Of a stretch of 64,000 nt of DNA, positions 1 to 7,312 are shown in pieces. The number at the start of each line of letters is the position of its first letter. Within the stretch, counting starts at the first letter, position 1. The stretch comes from Melghirimyces algeriensis (lineage in GTDB: Bacteria > Bacillota > Bacilli > Thermoactinomycetales > DSM-45169): NCBI RefSeq assembly GCF_900182565.1, contig NZ_FXTI01000008.1:1-64000 (forward strand). Reading direction: 5' to 3'. Both the position numbers and the translations under genes were made by a program. The notes below the pieces were generated by a model, which saw only the letters and a program-made list of their open reading frames with translations, was not told the DNA's origin and did no database searches.

Positions 1-134
1 GGGGCTACATTTCGAGCTTGAAACGCTCAAATGAATCGACAGGTCGTTCATTCGCTCTTCAGTTTTCAAGGAACGCTTTTTCGCTGTCTGTCGCATGTTT
101 CCGCGACTGCCACTCGTTCGTAGCGACAAAATCT
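1..134 (-). ncRNA. Leader of an rRNA operon leaving the left edge
   Basis: Read on the minus strand, this stretch follows two consensus promoters and contains the sequence GTTCCTTGAAAACTGAAGAG. That resembles the conserved CTTGAAAACT element found in rRNA leaders and spacers of Bacillales. No protein is encoded. The 16S gene itself would lie beyond position 1, so the assignment rests on promoter strength and this motif. In B. subtilis an rrn operon also lies next to pdaB. Confidence 0.6.
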
Positions 135-163
135 ATCTTATCATCCTCAGTTGATCTTGTCAA
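135..163 (-). promoter_or_regulatory. rrn promoter P2 (sigma-A)
   Basis: On the minus strand a -35 TTGACA (163-158) and a -10 TAAGAT (140-135) are separated by exactly 17 bases. This is the promoter nearer the presumed rRNA gene. Confidence 0.8.
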
Positions 164-227
164 CAACTTTTTTATTTCTTTTGTTGCCGCTCAGACTGTT
201 GATCCTCATCTCGCGGCGACAGGTAAT

Positions 228-256
228 AATATATCATGGCTTTCTCATTTGGTCAA
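228..256 (-). promoter_or_regulatory. rrn promoter P1 (sigma-A)
   Basis: On the minus strand a -35 TTGACC (256-251) and a -10 TATATT (233-228) are 17 bases apart, preceded by an A/T-rich tract. It lies 93 bases upstream of a second promoter. Tandem promoters are typical of rRNA operons in Bacilli. Confidence 0.75.
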
Positions 257-312
257 CACCTTTTTAAATTTTTTTCTTCCAATAAAGAGCAGGATTCATT
301 CCCTTCCTGGAT

Positions 313-345
313 CTAAAATCGGTCCGGACTCTGTCCGAACCGATT
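313..345 (-). terminator. Terminator after the OsmC gene
   Basis: Arms 317-329 and 333-345 form a 13-bp stem with a 3-base loop. The only non-Watson-Crick position is a G-U pair in minus-strand RNA but a C-A mismatch in plus-strand RNA, which favours minus-strand use. Only a short U run follows. Confidence 0.6.
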
Positions 346-349
346 GATT

Positions 350-766
350 TTACTCATACCGGGTTCCATTAATCTCAAAACTAGTTGTAATGTTTGCATT
401 TAACGACTGGGAAACCGAACAATACTTGTCCCGTGAAAGTTCCACTGCTCTTCTAACTTTGTCCTCTGGCAAATCTCCATCCAACCGGTAATGAATATGT
501 ACCTGAGTAAACCGACGTGGATGTTCCTCTGCCCGCTCTCCGGAGACTTCCATATCAAAACCTTCCACTTTTAAGCGCATTTTCTCCAGAATGCTGACGA
601 TATCAATCCCAGAGCAGGCTCCAGCAGCGGACAACAGAAGCTCTGTCGGCCGGGGGCCTTGGTCCTCTCCGCCAGCCTCTTCACAAGCATCCAGGTTTAT
701 TTCATGCCCGGAAGGTGTAGAAGCCTGAAATTGCATCTTCCCTTTCCACTGCAATGTCGTTTTCAT
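350..766 (-). CDS. OsmC/Ohr family protein
   Basis: A 138-residue protein of the OsmC/Ohr superfamily, whose members are small cytoplasmic thiol peroxidases that reduce organic hydroperoxides. The two cysteines expected of the family are visible: Cys51 in a GACSGIDIV context at the start of the central helix, and Cys116 in KYCSVSQ. The length is typical. It starts with ATG behind a GGAGGGG-type SD and ends just before a terminator. I cannot decide from sequence between OsmC, Ohr and the less characterised YhfA-like subgroup. Confidence 0.85.
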   Translation of the reverse strand: MKTTLQWKGKMQFQASTPSGHEINLDACEEAGGEDQGPRPTELLLSAAGACSGIDIVSILEKMRLKVEGFDMEVSGERAEEHPRRFTQVHIHYRLDGDLPEDKVRRAVELSRDKYCSVSQSLNANITTSFEINGTRYE

Positions 767-783
767 ATGATCCCCTCCATATA

Positions 784-1383
784 TCAGCTGAAATAAACAA
801 TTAATGAGGACTCAATAAAAGCAGCTACCGTTAGCATAACTGCAACTCCGATAACCAATGAAGGAACCCGCTCCAGGTAAGCTTTCCAAGCTGATTGATT
901 TCGCTTCCTGATAACGGCTGATCCCAAACCAGCCAATGTTCCCATGGACAAAATCCCTAGTCGGATTCCGAGAGCAGCTGCAAAGATCAGGGCCGGCAAC
1001 TCCAAAATGCCATGGGGAAGAATTTGTGTCACAAACAATGTTACTGGGCTTGAACCGGTCTGTTCAGAGGAAATCCCAATCACCACCCCCAGCAGTAACC
1101 CATTAAACGCTAACCCAATAACAGGGTAGACACCAAAGAATAAACCCAACCCGATCATGCTGGCCGTTGCCAATAAATTATTGGAAAGAATCACTTGAAA
1201 AACATTGAGAAGCCCAGGATCTTGTTTGATATCCTCCACTTTCTGTTGAAATTGCTCCCACACTCCTGCTTGTTTCAAGGATTCATTGATCGGGTCGCTG
1301 GCAACAAAACCAACAATGGAAAAGAGGATAAAAATCAGGGTTGCAATGAGAATCACTTTCTTTTCAAAACGAATGGCTTGCAT
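784..1383 (-). CDS. SpoIIM-like (DUF95) integral membrane protein
   Basis: About 199 residues with several hydrophobic segments and the pattern of the stage II sporulation protein M/DUF95 family. In B. subtilis, SpoIIM belongs to the SpoIIDMP peptidoglycan-remodelling complex needed for engulfment. I chose the ATG at 1383 (MQAIRFEKK) because GAGG lies six bases upstream. The frame stays open to a GTG at 1446 and an ATG at 1401, neither with a well-placed SD. A sigma-F/G-like -10 (CATACTA) lies upstream at 1463-1457 and is shared back to back with pdaB. DUF95 proteins are also common outside sporulation, so the role is inferred. Confidence 0.75.
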   Translation of the reverse strand: MQAIRFEKKVILIATLIFILFSIVGFVASDPINESLKQAGVWEQFQQKVEDIKQDPGLLNVFQVILSNNLLATASMIGLGLFFGVYPVIGLAFNGLLLGVVIGISSEQTGSSPVTLFVTQILPHGILELPALIFAAALGIRLGILSMGTLAGLGSAVIRKRNQSAWKAYLERVPSLVIGVAVMLTVAAFIESSLIVYFS

Positions 1384-1456
1384 AAAACGCCTCAAGAACA
1401 TCTCTCCCTTTCGATCATACGCATTCCATTCATAACCCTCGTCCACCGGAATACAT

Positions 1457-1489
1457 TAGTATGGGACAGGTGCCAAACCTTCCATACCA
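1457..1489. promoter_or_regulatory. Overlapping divergent sporulation-type promoters
   Basis: Plus strand: GTATG (1459-1463), 19 bases, CATACCA (1483-1489). Minus strand: GTATG (1487-1483), 19 bases, CATACTA (1463-1457). Both -35 elements fit the published sigma-G pattern GHATR. The minus -10 fits CATNHTA fully and the plus -10 has one mismatch. The -10 of each direction overlaps the -35 of the other. The spacing is one base longer than usual. Confidence 0.45.
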
Positions 1490-1509
1490 AAGCGGTCGGA
1501 GGTGAAGAG

Positions 1510-2274
1510 ATGCGTTTTTTCTGGGTTTTATCCGGAAAAAAGATAAGACAGGCCTTGATCATCATGGTGGCGCTGTTTTTTGCTGCAGGGATTTTTTATG
1601 CCGAACAGCAAAACATTCAAGTTTTTATGCCTCTTGATTCGGGTCCTGAAGCGGTATACAGTGTGGACACGGATAAAAAGCAACTTGCACTGACTTTCGA
1701 TATCAGTTGGGGCGAAGAAAGAACAGGACCCATTCTGGACGTCTTGGAACAGAAAGGGGTGAAAAAAGCAACATTTTTCCTTTCTTCCCCTTGGGCAGAA
1801 GCCCATCCGGATACCGTGAAACGGATTGCAGATATGGGTTATGAGATCGGCAGTCATGGTCATCGCCATGTCAATTACAGCACACTTAATGAGGATCAGA
1901 TTCGCAAAGAGATTCGTAAATCGCACCAAATTTTAAGCAAGCTGACCAAAACCGAACCCAATTTGATCCGGTATCCAAATGGTGATTTTGACAAACGGGT
2001 ACTCAAAATCGCAGATAAATTGGGTTATACCTCCATCCAGTGGGATACCGACTCCCGCGATTGGATGAATCCCGGAAAAGAAAAAATTATCAACCGGGTT
2101 GTCAACCTGTCACATCCCGGTGATATCATTTTGATGCATGCCAGCGACTCCAGCAAGCAACTTCATGAAGCGCTCCCAGTAATCATCGACAAATTGAAGA
2201 AAAAGGGATACACGTTTGTCACTGTCTCTGAGCTGATTGCAGGTTCGCAAGTCGAGCTGAATCCTGTAGATTAA
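1510..2274 (+). CDS. pdaB: Sporulation polysaccharide deacetylase PdaB
   Basis: 254 residues: an N-terminal transmembrane anchor (about 13-30) followed by a NodB-type polysaccharide deacetylase domain. Visible motifs are TFDISWG (Asp64), SHGHRH (His116, His120), RYPNGDF (144-150), DTDSRDWM (169-175) and ILMHAS (His200). In B. subtilis PdaB is a spore-envelope protein needed to maintain spores after late sporulation, and its gene sits beside kbaA, as here. The ATG at 1510 has GGAGGTG upstream. The frame is open back to 1195 but that part is not family-like. Its stop codon overlaps that of convergent kbaA. Confidence 0.9.
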   Translation: MRFFWVLSGKKIRQALIIMVALFFAAGIFYAEQQNIQVFMPLDSGPEAVYSVDTDKKQLALTFDISWGEERTGPILDVLEQKGVKKATFFLSSPWAEAHPDTVKRIADMGYEIGSHGHRHVNYSTLNEDQIRKEIRKSHQILSKLTKTEPNLIRYPNGDFDKRVLKIADKLGYTSIQWDTDSRDWMNPGKEKIINRVVNLSHPGDIILMHASDSSKQLHEALPVIIDKLKKKGYTFVTVSELIAGSQVELNPVD

Positions 2275-2876
2275 GAGCCAGGCTTCGATGTCTGGCTTCT
2301 TTGCTTACTTTTTTCCGATATTGGAGCGACTAAACGATGAAGTTGCATCACTTGCCATGTATTGCAAACCAAAAGGGTCAACACCATTTGCATAATAATC
2401 GGAAGCGATTCTTGATCCAACGAAGGAATGGCTTCCAATACGGTTGTAGAGACCATAAAAAATAGTGCAGGGATAAAAGCCATGGAATGTGTCGCTTTCA
2501 CCTTGAACCAGGCCACAATCAACCCAACAACAAGGATGGTTGCTGGAAGAATCCACGGACCCAATCCATTAAAACCACTTTTTCCGCTGGAAACTCCAAA
2601 TGTCCGCCACAAAATGGCAAGTGTCAAAAACAATTGAATCGCTTGATACACATAAGGGTTTCGAATAAACCCTTTCGCCACCATATTAAAAATAAGGTAG
2701 CAAAAAAAGCCCATCTGAGCCACCGCTCCATACATGATCCCCGCCCACAACTGGCTGATCATATCTAGCCCCACGGAACCGACAATTCCTCCTACTAAAA
2801 AGCCGACGAGGGGAGCTGTCACGGTTCCCAAAACCAATGTAGTCCAAAACAGAAAAAACATCCTTCGAATCGTCAT
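2271..2876 (-). CDS. kbaA: KinB-signalling pathway activation protein KbaA
   Basis: 201 residues with about six membrane-spanning segments, matching KbaA in length (198 in B. subtilis) and location. KbaA is a membrane protein needed for full activity of the sensor kinase KinB, which feeds the Spo0A phosphorelay. I started at ATG 2876 (MTIRRMFF), preceded by GGAGAGG. The open frame continues upstream to 2930 without a better site. It is convergent with pdaB and divergent from gerD. Assignment rests on topology, length and synteny rather than on a catalytic motif. Confidence 0.85.
   Translation of the reverse strand: MTIRRMFFLFWTTLVLGTVTAPLVGFLVGGIVGSVGLDMISQLWAGIMYGAVAQMGFFCYLIFNMVAKGFIRNPYVYQAIQLFLTLAILWRTFGVSSGKSGFNGLGPWILPATILVVGLIVAWFKVKATHSMAFIPALFFMVSTTVLEAIPSLDQESLPIIMQMVLTLLVCNTWQVMQLHRLVAPISEKSKQRSQTSKPGS
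2276..2310 (+). terminator. Possible terminator after pdaB
   Basis: An 8-bp stem (2276-2283 with 2290-2297, one G-U) with loop TTCGAT is followed by T-rich sequence. It lies inside the 3' end of kbaA on the other strand. The T tract is interrupted, so it is a weak call. Confidence 0.4.
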
Positions 2877-2981
2877 TGACTCAGCCTCTCCTTCAATCAG
2901 TCCCTGACAACTTCCTTCAGGCCACTTCATTCTATTATACCGATGCTGCTACCCAATTTAAAACCATCCCATACAACTTCG

Positions 2982-3011
2982 GCATAAATCATCCAATCCC
3001 TGACCATATTA
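2982..3011 (+). promoter_or_regulatory. Sigma-G-like promoter of gerD
   Basis: GCATA (2982-2986), 18 bases, CATATTA (3005-3011) fits the published B. subtilis sigma-G pattern GHATR-N18-CATNHTA at every defined position. It lies 34 bases before the gerD start. GerD is made in the forespore under sigma-G in B. subtilis. Confidence 0.6.
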
Positions 3012-3045
3012 TAAGATGAAGAACCAAAAGAAGGGCGGCCTTTAT

Positions 3046-3666
3046 ATGTCAATACAACGGAGGTTACTTACCAACCTGGCCTTATCACTGATTCTTCTCA
3101 TTACAGCCTCCTGCAGTCCAAACAATAAACAGGAAAACCAAAAACCGGAATATAACGAGATGAAACAGATGGTAATGGACGTTTTACACACAAAAGATGG
3201 GAAGAAAGCCCTGCAAGAAGTGATGAAAGACCCGGAATTTAAGAAGGAGATCGTGATCTCCGATAGTGATATAGAAAAGTCGATTACCCAAGCCATGCAA
3301 GATCCCAAGATGCAAAAACAGCTTGAAAAGCTGTTTGAAAAACCAAAAGTTGCATCCAGCTTTGCCAAAGCCACCAAAAAAGAACATAAAAAGTTGATCA
3401 AACAGTTAATGAAAGACCCGGAATATCAGAAGATGATGCTGGATATTTTAAAGGACCCGGAATTTAGCAAGCAATTGAACCAAGTGATAAAGGGGCAAAA
3501 AAGCCGCAAAGAGATTCAAAAAGTCATGGAAGAGGCACTGGAGAGCCCCACCTTTAAGGAAAAATTTAGCAAACTGCTCGAAGAAGCTGTGAAAAAAAGC
3601 GAGAAGGAAAAAAAGAAAAAAGGGCAACAAGGAGGTTCAGGTGAAGGGGAGCAATCCTCCAGCTGA
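3046..3666 (+). CDS. gerD: Spore germination lipoprotein GerD
   Basis: 206 residues with a lipoprotein signal peptide ending in a lipobox (ITASC, Cys near residue 23). The rest is a long, charged, helical domain with repeated KDPEF/KDPEY-type segments and a Gly/Gln/Ser-rich tail. GerD is an inner-membrane lipoprotein of the spore required for clustering of nutrient germinant receptors. Length and position between salA and kbaA match B. subtilis. I chose ATG 3046, which has AAGGGCGG upstream. ATG 3016 lacks an SD and would place ten extra charged residues before the signal peptide. Confidence 0.9.
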   Translation: MSIQRRLLTNLALSLILLITASCSPNNKQENQKPEYNEMKQMVMDVLHTKDGKKALQEVMKDPEFKKEIVISDSDIEKSITQAMQDPKMQKQLEKLFEKPKVASSFAKATKKEHKKLIKQLMKDPEYQKMMLDILKDPEFSKQLNQVIKGQKSRKEIQKVMEEALESPTFKEKFSKLLEEAVKKSEKEKKKKGQQGGSGEGEQSSS

Positions 3667-3679
3667 AGATACATGATCA

Positions 3680-3707
3680 ACATCGGATTCGTATCCGGTG
3701 TTTTTTT
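3680..3707 (+). terminator. gerD terminator
   Basis: Stem 3680-3688/3693-3701 with one mismatch and a 4-base loop is followed by seven T residues, 14 bases after the gerD stop. Confidence 0.75.
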
Positions 3708-3711
3708 CTAT

Positions 3712-3738
3712 AAAAAAACCGGTGAATCATTCACCGGT
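3712..3738 (-). terminator. salA terminator
   Basis: Perfect 8-bp stem ACCGGTGA/TCACCGGT (3718-3725, 3731-3738). In minus-strand RNA it is followed by seven U residues. It stands back to back with the gerD terminator. Confidence 0.85.
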
Positions 3739-3752
3739 AATAAAAAATAGAA

Positions 3753-4865
3753 TCAAATTTTTTGAATCACTTGTTGAGCGAGATCACGATAGAGCTTGCC
3801 TATTGAGGTATCTTCTTGATAGACGGACGGAGAGAAATCCGGGTCGTCAGGATGTCCTACATCCGGTTGGCCAAGGGGAATTTGCACCAAAAGTTGCGTA
3901 TTCAGTTCCTCGGCCAACTTTTGTCCACCGTCACGCCCAAAAACAAATTCCTTATTGCCGCAGGAACCGCATTGATAGTAGGCCATATTTTCAACCACAC
4001 CCAACACCTGGTGCTCCGTATGTATAGCCATTGCTCCTGCACGCGCTGCTACAAAAGCGGCGGTGGCATGAGGAGTGGTAACCAGAAGCTCTTTGCTCTG
4101 AGGGATCATTTGATGGACATCGAGCGCCACATCCCCTGTACCCGGAGGGAGATCGAGAATCATTACATCCAGCGGACCCCACTGCACTTCATGGAAAAAA
4201 TTGCGGAGCATTTTCCCCAGCATCGGACCACGCCATATCACCGGAGCATTCTCTTCCACAAAAAAGCCCATGGAAATCACTTTCACACCAAAACGCTCCA
4301 CTGGATAAATTGTATTGTCCACGACCTCAGGACGCACTTCAATTCCCATCATATCCGGAACACTGAAGCCATATATATCGGCGTCGATCAAGCCGACCCG
4401 TTTTCCTTCCCTCGCTAAAGCCACAGCCAGATTCACTGCAACGGTTGATTTTCCGACCCCTCCTTTGCCACTGGCAATGGAGATAAATTCAGTTTTGGAG
4501 TCTTTGGAAAGTAAGGGAGGGGGGGAGACTTCCTGCTGAATGGAAGGGTTCCCTTTTGCCCGTTTGGCTTTCACTTTTTCCTGATGCTCTTTACGAACCC
4601 TTTCTGCAAGAGCCGCTTGTTCTTTTGAAGTGAGCACTTCAAATTCGATTTGTACTTCGGAAGCTCCCGCCTCCTTCAATGCCTGGTGTACACTCTCCTT
4701 TAAACGGTCTTGGTGTGGTGAGTCCTCAGATATCAGCATAATGGTAAGTTGAACCCGATCCCCAAAGATTCGGATGTTTCGTGCCAAATTCAGTTTCACG
4801 AGGTCGTTTTTTAATTCCGGCTCTTCCACTTTTCGAAGAGCCTCTAATATTTTCTCCACGTTCAT
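3753..4865 (-). CDS. salA: Mrp/ApbC-type P-loop ATPase SalA
   Basis: 370 residues: an N-terminal MIP18/DUF59-type domain (about 4-78), a charged linker, then a Mrp/NBP35 P-loop ATPase with deviant Walker A SGKGGVGKST (132-141) and a CxxC pair (CGSCG) used by this family for Fe-S binding. Mrp proteins carry and transfer iron-sulphur clusters. In B. subtilis the orthologue SalA also represses scoC and so raises extracellular protease production. ATG 4865 follows GAGGTG with 9-base spacing. The open frame extends further upstream into cwlD, but that part is unlikely to be translated. It has its own terminator. Confidence 0.9.
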   Translation of the reverse strand: MNVEKILEALRKVEEPELKNDLVKLNLARNIRIFGDRVQLTIMLISEDSPHQDRLKESVHQALKEAGASEVQIEFEVLTSKEQAALAERVRKEHQEKVKAKRAKGNPSIQQEVSPPPLLSKDSKTEFISIASGKGGVGKSTVAVNLAVALAREGKRVGLIDADIYGFSVPDMMGIEVRPEVVDNTIYPVERFGVKVISMGFFVEENAPVIWRGPMLGKMLRNFFHEVQWGPLDVMILDLPPGTGDVALDVHQMIPQSKELLVTTPHATAAFVAARAGAMAIHTEHQVLGVVENMAYYQCGSCGNKEFVFGRDGGQKLAEELNTQLLVQIPLGQPDVGHPDDPDFSPSVYQEDTSIGKLYRDLAQQVIQKI

Positions 4866-4908
4866 AACAGTCCACACCTCAGCAATATAGCGGATTTCTT
4901 CACCGATT

Positions 4909-4920
4909 ATAACACATTTA
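4909..4920 (-). promoter_or_regulatory. Possible extended -10 promoter of salA
   Basis: On the minus strand TGTTATAAT is an extended -10 (TGnTATAAT) about 45 bases before the salA start, straddling the end of cwlD. No convincing -35 hexamer is present. Confidence 0.35.
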
Positions 4921-5655
4921 GTTTTTTCCTTTCTCTTTCCCTTGTCCGGTAAAGTATCGAATGATGCCATGATAGATCGAAGCAGCCATCTTTTTCTGAT
5001 AGGACGGTTCTGCCAGCATACGTGCCTCTTCTGGATGGGATAGAAAACCTACTTCCACCAAAGCAGAAGGGATAGGGGAACTTTTCAATATGTATACTTC
5101 TCCACTGTGACGGGCTTTTCGGTCTGTATTTTCCAAGTTGCGGATCAGTTCACTCTGAATGCTCTTCGCCAACTGCTGATTCTGCTCCATCGTTGGATAA
5201 TAAAACGTTTGTGCACCGGACCACCGCGGCGAAGGGATCGCATTTAAATGTATACTGATAAACGCATCCGCCTTGCTTTTTTTCACAATATCCACCCTGC
5301 GCATTAAATCCTGAGCCTTTCGCCGACTGGTCCCCTGATCTGCCAAATCATGATCCTGTTCACGAGTCATAATTACTAATGCGCCGGACTCTTGCAGATA
5401 GTCCCTTAATAAAAGAGCGATGGTTAGTGCGATATCTTTTTCCAGGATGCCATCTTTACTTCTGGCACCACCATCCTGTCCGCCGTGTCCGGGATCCAAA
5501 ACAATCACCTGACCTGACAGGGGCATGCTCCATGTATTGCGACTGAAACCGGGCAAACCTCCAGCGACTGCCCCCCAGAGAATGACCGTCGCCAGGCCTA
5601 AAACCCCTACAAGAAGCCCATACCGTCCCTGGAACCACCTTTTTATGGTTGCCAT
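4918..5655 (-). CDS. cwlD: N-acetylmuramoyl-L-alanine amidase CwlD
   Basis: 245 residues with an N-terminal membrane anchor (about 13-32) and an Amidase_3 zinc domain. The zinc and catalytic motifs are DPGHGGQDGG, SIHLNA and a late Glu in SALVEVGFLSH. CwlD removes peptides from muramic acid so that PdaA can form muramic-delta-lactam, the spore-cortex mark recognised by germination lytic enzymes. In B. subtilis it works with GerD next door in the same biology. The start at ATG 5655 is fixed by AGGAGGAAAAAGG; the open frame reaches 5694. Confidence 0.92.
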   Translation of the reverse strand: MATIKRWFQGRYGLLVGVLGLATVILWGAVAGGLPGFSRNTWSMPLSGQVIVLDPGHGGQDGGARSKDGILEKDIALTIALLLRDYLQESGALVIMTREQDHDLADQGTSRRKAQDLMRRVDIVKKSKADAFISIHLNAIPSPRWSGAQTFYYPTMEQNQQLAKSIQSELIRNLENTDRKARHSGEVYILKSSPIPSALVEVGFLSHPEEARMLAEPSYQKKMAASIYHGIIRYFTGQGKEKGKN

Positions 5656-5715
5656 CCTTTTTCCTCCTGCCTGTACAACATTGTTTTGATTCATTATATG
5701 GGACGAGACTGTCAG

Positions 5716-6267
5716 TTATGTTTTATGAAGCCCCTGTTTGCGAAGGCGAATTCCATAATCCACTCCCTCCAAAAACCACTTGGAAGTCACTTCTTCAAAA
5801 AAGTACATCATGGATTGAATGGTCCATTCATCCAACTGCCGAAATAAATGAAGGTCTTCCACAATTCTTCCGATCAACCGGCTCCCTTCAAATCCAAAAA
5901 CCCGTTCACACCATTGTTTGCGTTCTGCCTCAGGACGTTCGGGAGGACATTCCGCTTCCCCTTTTCGACTGGCTTCCATCCCGTATACATAAGCTTCAAA
6001 TGCTATTCGATAAATGGCCTCATCTACGACAAACCGTTGTCGGGATGAGAGGATTTGCAATGAAGGGTCCAGTATATGGTCAATGATTTGCGAAAGCTTG
6101 TTCCATGGGAAACTGAACAAGGCATCTTGTCTCAGCTTTTCCACACGATTTAAACGCCATGCTTCCAACCAAACGACTTTACCCACTTCGAAATCGTCCT
6201 CCCTCCCGCTTAAAGTATTTATAGTGTTGCCGGAGGGTGCAAGGGTTACTACGGTTAAATTAGGCAT
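5716..6267 (-). CDS. DUF2521 (YbaK-like) conserved protein
   Basis: 183 residues, soluble, of unknown function. Position between rpsI and cwlD and the C-terminal pattern (TSKWFLEGVDYGIRLRKQGLH) agree with the DUF2521 family, represented by YbaK at this place in B. subtilis. It is longer than I remember for YbaK, owing to an N-terminal extension. The ATG at 6267 is the only ATG near the start. Its only SD-like sequence, GCGGGG seven bases upstream, is the 3' arm of the rpsI terminator. A TTG at 6282 inside that hairpin is less likely. Confidence 0.65.
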   Translation of the reverse strand: MPNLTVVTLAPSGNTINTLSGREDDFEVGKVVWLEAWRLNRVEKLRQDALFSFPWNKLSQIIDHILDPSLQILSSRQRFVVDEAIYRIAFEAYVYGMEASRKGEAECPPERPEAERKQWCERVFGFEGSRLIGRIVEDLHLFRQLDEWTIQSMMYFFEEVTSKWFLEGVDYGIRLRKQGLHKT

Positions 6268-6268
6268 T

Positions 6269-6292
6269 AAAAAACCCCGCAAACATGCGGGG
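6269..6292 (-). terminator. rpsI terminator overlapping the next SD
   Basis: CCCCGC/GCGGGG stem (6292-6287 with 6280-6275) and six U residues in minus-strand RNA, directly after rpsI. The 3' arm is also the only candidate SD of the following gene. Confidence 0.75.
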
Positions 6293-6303
6293 AAACGGGT
6301 CTC

Positions 6304-6696
6304 TTACCGTTTGGAGAATTGAGGCGCACGACGCGCTTTTTTAAGTCCGTATTTTTTCCGTTCTTTCATCCGTGGGTCCCGAGTCAAAAAGCCGGCTTTT
6401 TTCAGTGCCGGACGAAGATCCGGGTCCACTTTCAGAAGTGCACGGGCGATTCCATGGCGAATGGCACCTGCTTGCCCGGTAAACCCGCCACCGTTGACAT
6501 TGACCAAAACATCATAGCGATTGACGGTCTCAGTCAAAACCAGGGGCTGTTTTACAATCGCCTTTAATGTCTCCAAGCCAAAATAGCTATCCATATCCCG
6601 GCCGTTGATCACAATACGACCATCTCCGGGTACAAGACGTACACGGGCAACAGACTCTTTGCGACGACCTGTTCCGTAAAATTGAACTTGTGCCAA
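6304..6696 (-). CDS. rpsI: 30S ribosomal protein S9
   Basis: 130 residues, normal length, with the conserved basic C-terminal tail ending APQFSKR. In other bacteria this tail reaches the ribosomal P site and contacts tRNA. It is cotranscribed with rplM 19 bases upstream, the usual L13-S9 pair, and is followed at once by a terminator. The ATG has GGAGGGAAAG upstream. Confidence 0.98.
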   Translation of the reverse strand: MAQVQFYGTGRRKESVARVRLVPGDGRIVINGRDMDSYFGLETLKAIVKQPLVLTETVNRYDVLVNVNGGGFTGQAGAIRHGIARALLKVDPDLRPALKKAGFLTRDPRMKERKKYGLKKARRAPQFSKR

Positions 6697-6715
6697 GGTA
6701 CTTTCCCTCCTTTAC

Positions 6716-7153
6716 TTATCGGCGTACTTCCCACTCTTGGGGTTGTTGTGCTTGATGCGGATGTTCTGAACCAGCGTATACTTTCAGCTTTTTCAGCTGC
6801 TTACGACCCAGAATGTTCTTCGGCAGCATTCCTCTGACGGCCAATTCAATCATGCGTTGCGGATTTTTTTCACGCAACTCACCGGCCGTAATCGACTTAA
6901 TACCACCTGGATAACCGCTGTGGCGATAGTATACTTTTTTCGCCGGTTTTTTCCCTGTGAGATGTACTTTGGAAGCATTGATGACAACGACAAAGTCACC
7001 CGTGTCTACATGGGGAGTATATTCAGGCTTGTGTTTACCACGGAGCAAGGTGGCCACTTCAGTGGCCAGTCGGCCCAAGGGCAGATCCGTTGCATCAACC
7101 ACATACCATTTCCGTTCCACTTGGTTCGGTTTGGCCATAAATGTGGTTCGCAT
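6716..7153 (-). CDS. rplM: 50S ribosomal protein L13
   Basis: 145 residues, an early-assembly protein of the large subunit. The family core KWYVVDATDLPLGRLA is near the N-terminus. ATG 7153 follows GGAGGG at good distance. The frame is open to 7186 but those residues (MIVFDIRREKI) are not family sequence. It heads the rplM-rpsI operon, which has its own promoter inside the end of truA and a leader of about 125 bases. L13 leaders with autoregulatory structure are known in Bacilli; I could not confirm one here. Confidence 0.98.
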   Translation of the reverse strand: MRTTFMAKPNQVERKWYVVDATDLPLGRLATEVATLLRGKHKPEYTPHVDTGDFVVVINASKVHLTGKKPAKKVYYRHSGYPGGIKSITAGELREKNPQRMIELAVRGMLPKNILGRKQLKKLKVYAGSEHPHQAQQPQEWEVRR

Positions 7154-7283
7154 AATTTTTTCCCTCCTTATGTCAAAAACAATCATTCTGTATTTCTTAT
7201 GGGCATTGCCGGATGCGTTTTCTCACTTGTACTGCGCCGAACATTGTTTTCCACCGGGGCAAGATGGAAAAATACCAACGACC

Positions 7284-7312
7284 ATACTACACCAACCACG
7301 GTTAGAAGTCAA
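7284..7312 (-). promoter_or_regulatory. Promoter of rplM-rpsI
   Basis: -35 TTGACT (7312-7307), 17 bases, -10 TAGTAT (7289-7284) on the minus strand. It overlaps the truA stop codon and leaves a leader of about 125 bases before rplM. Confidence 0.7.

Noticed and set aside
1195..1509. Long upstream extension of pdaB
   Set aside because: Overlaps the spoIIM-like gene on the other strand, lacks an SD and family similarity; ATG 1510 has GGAGGTG.
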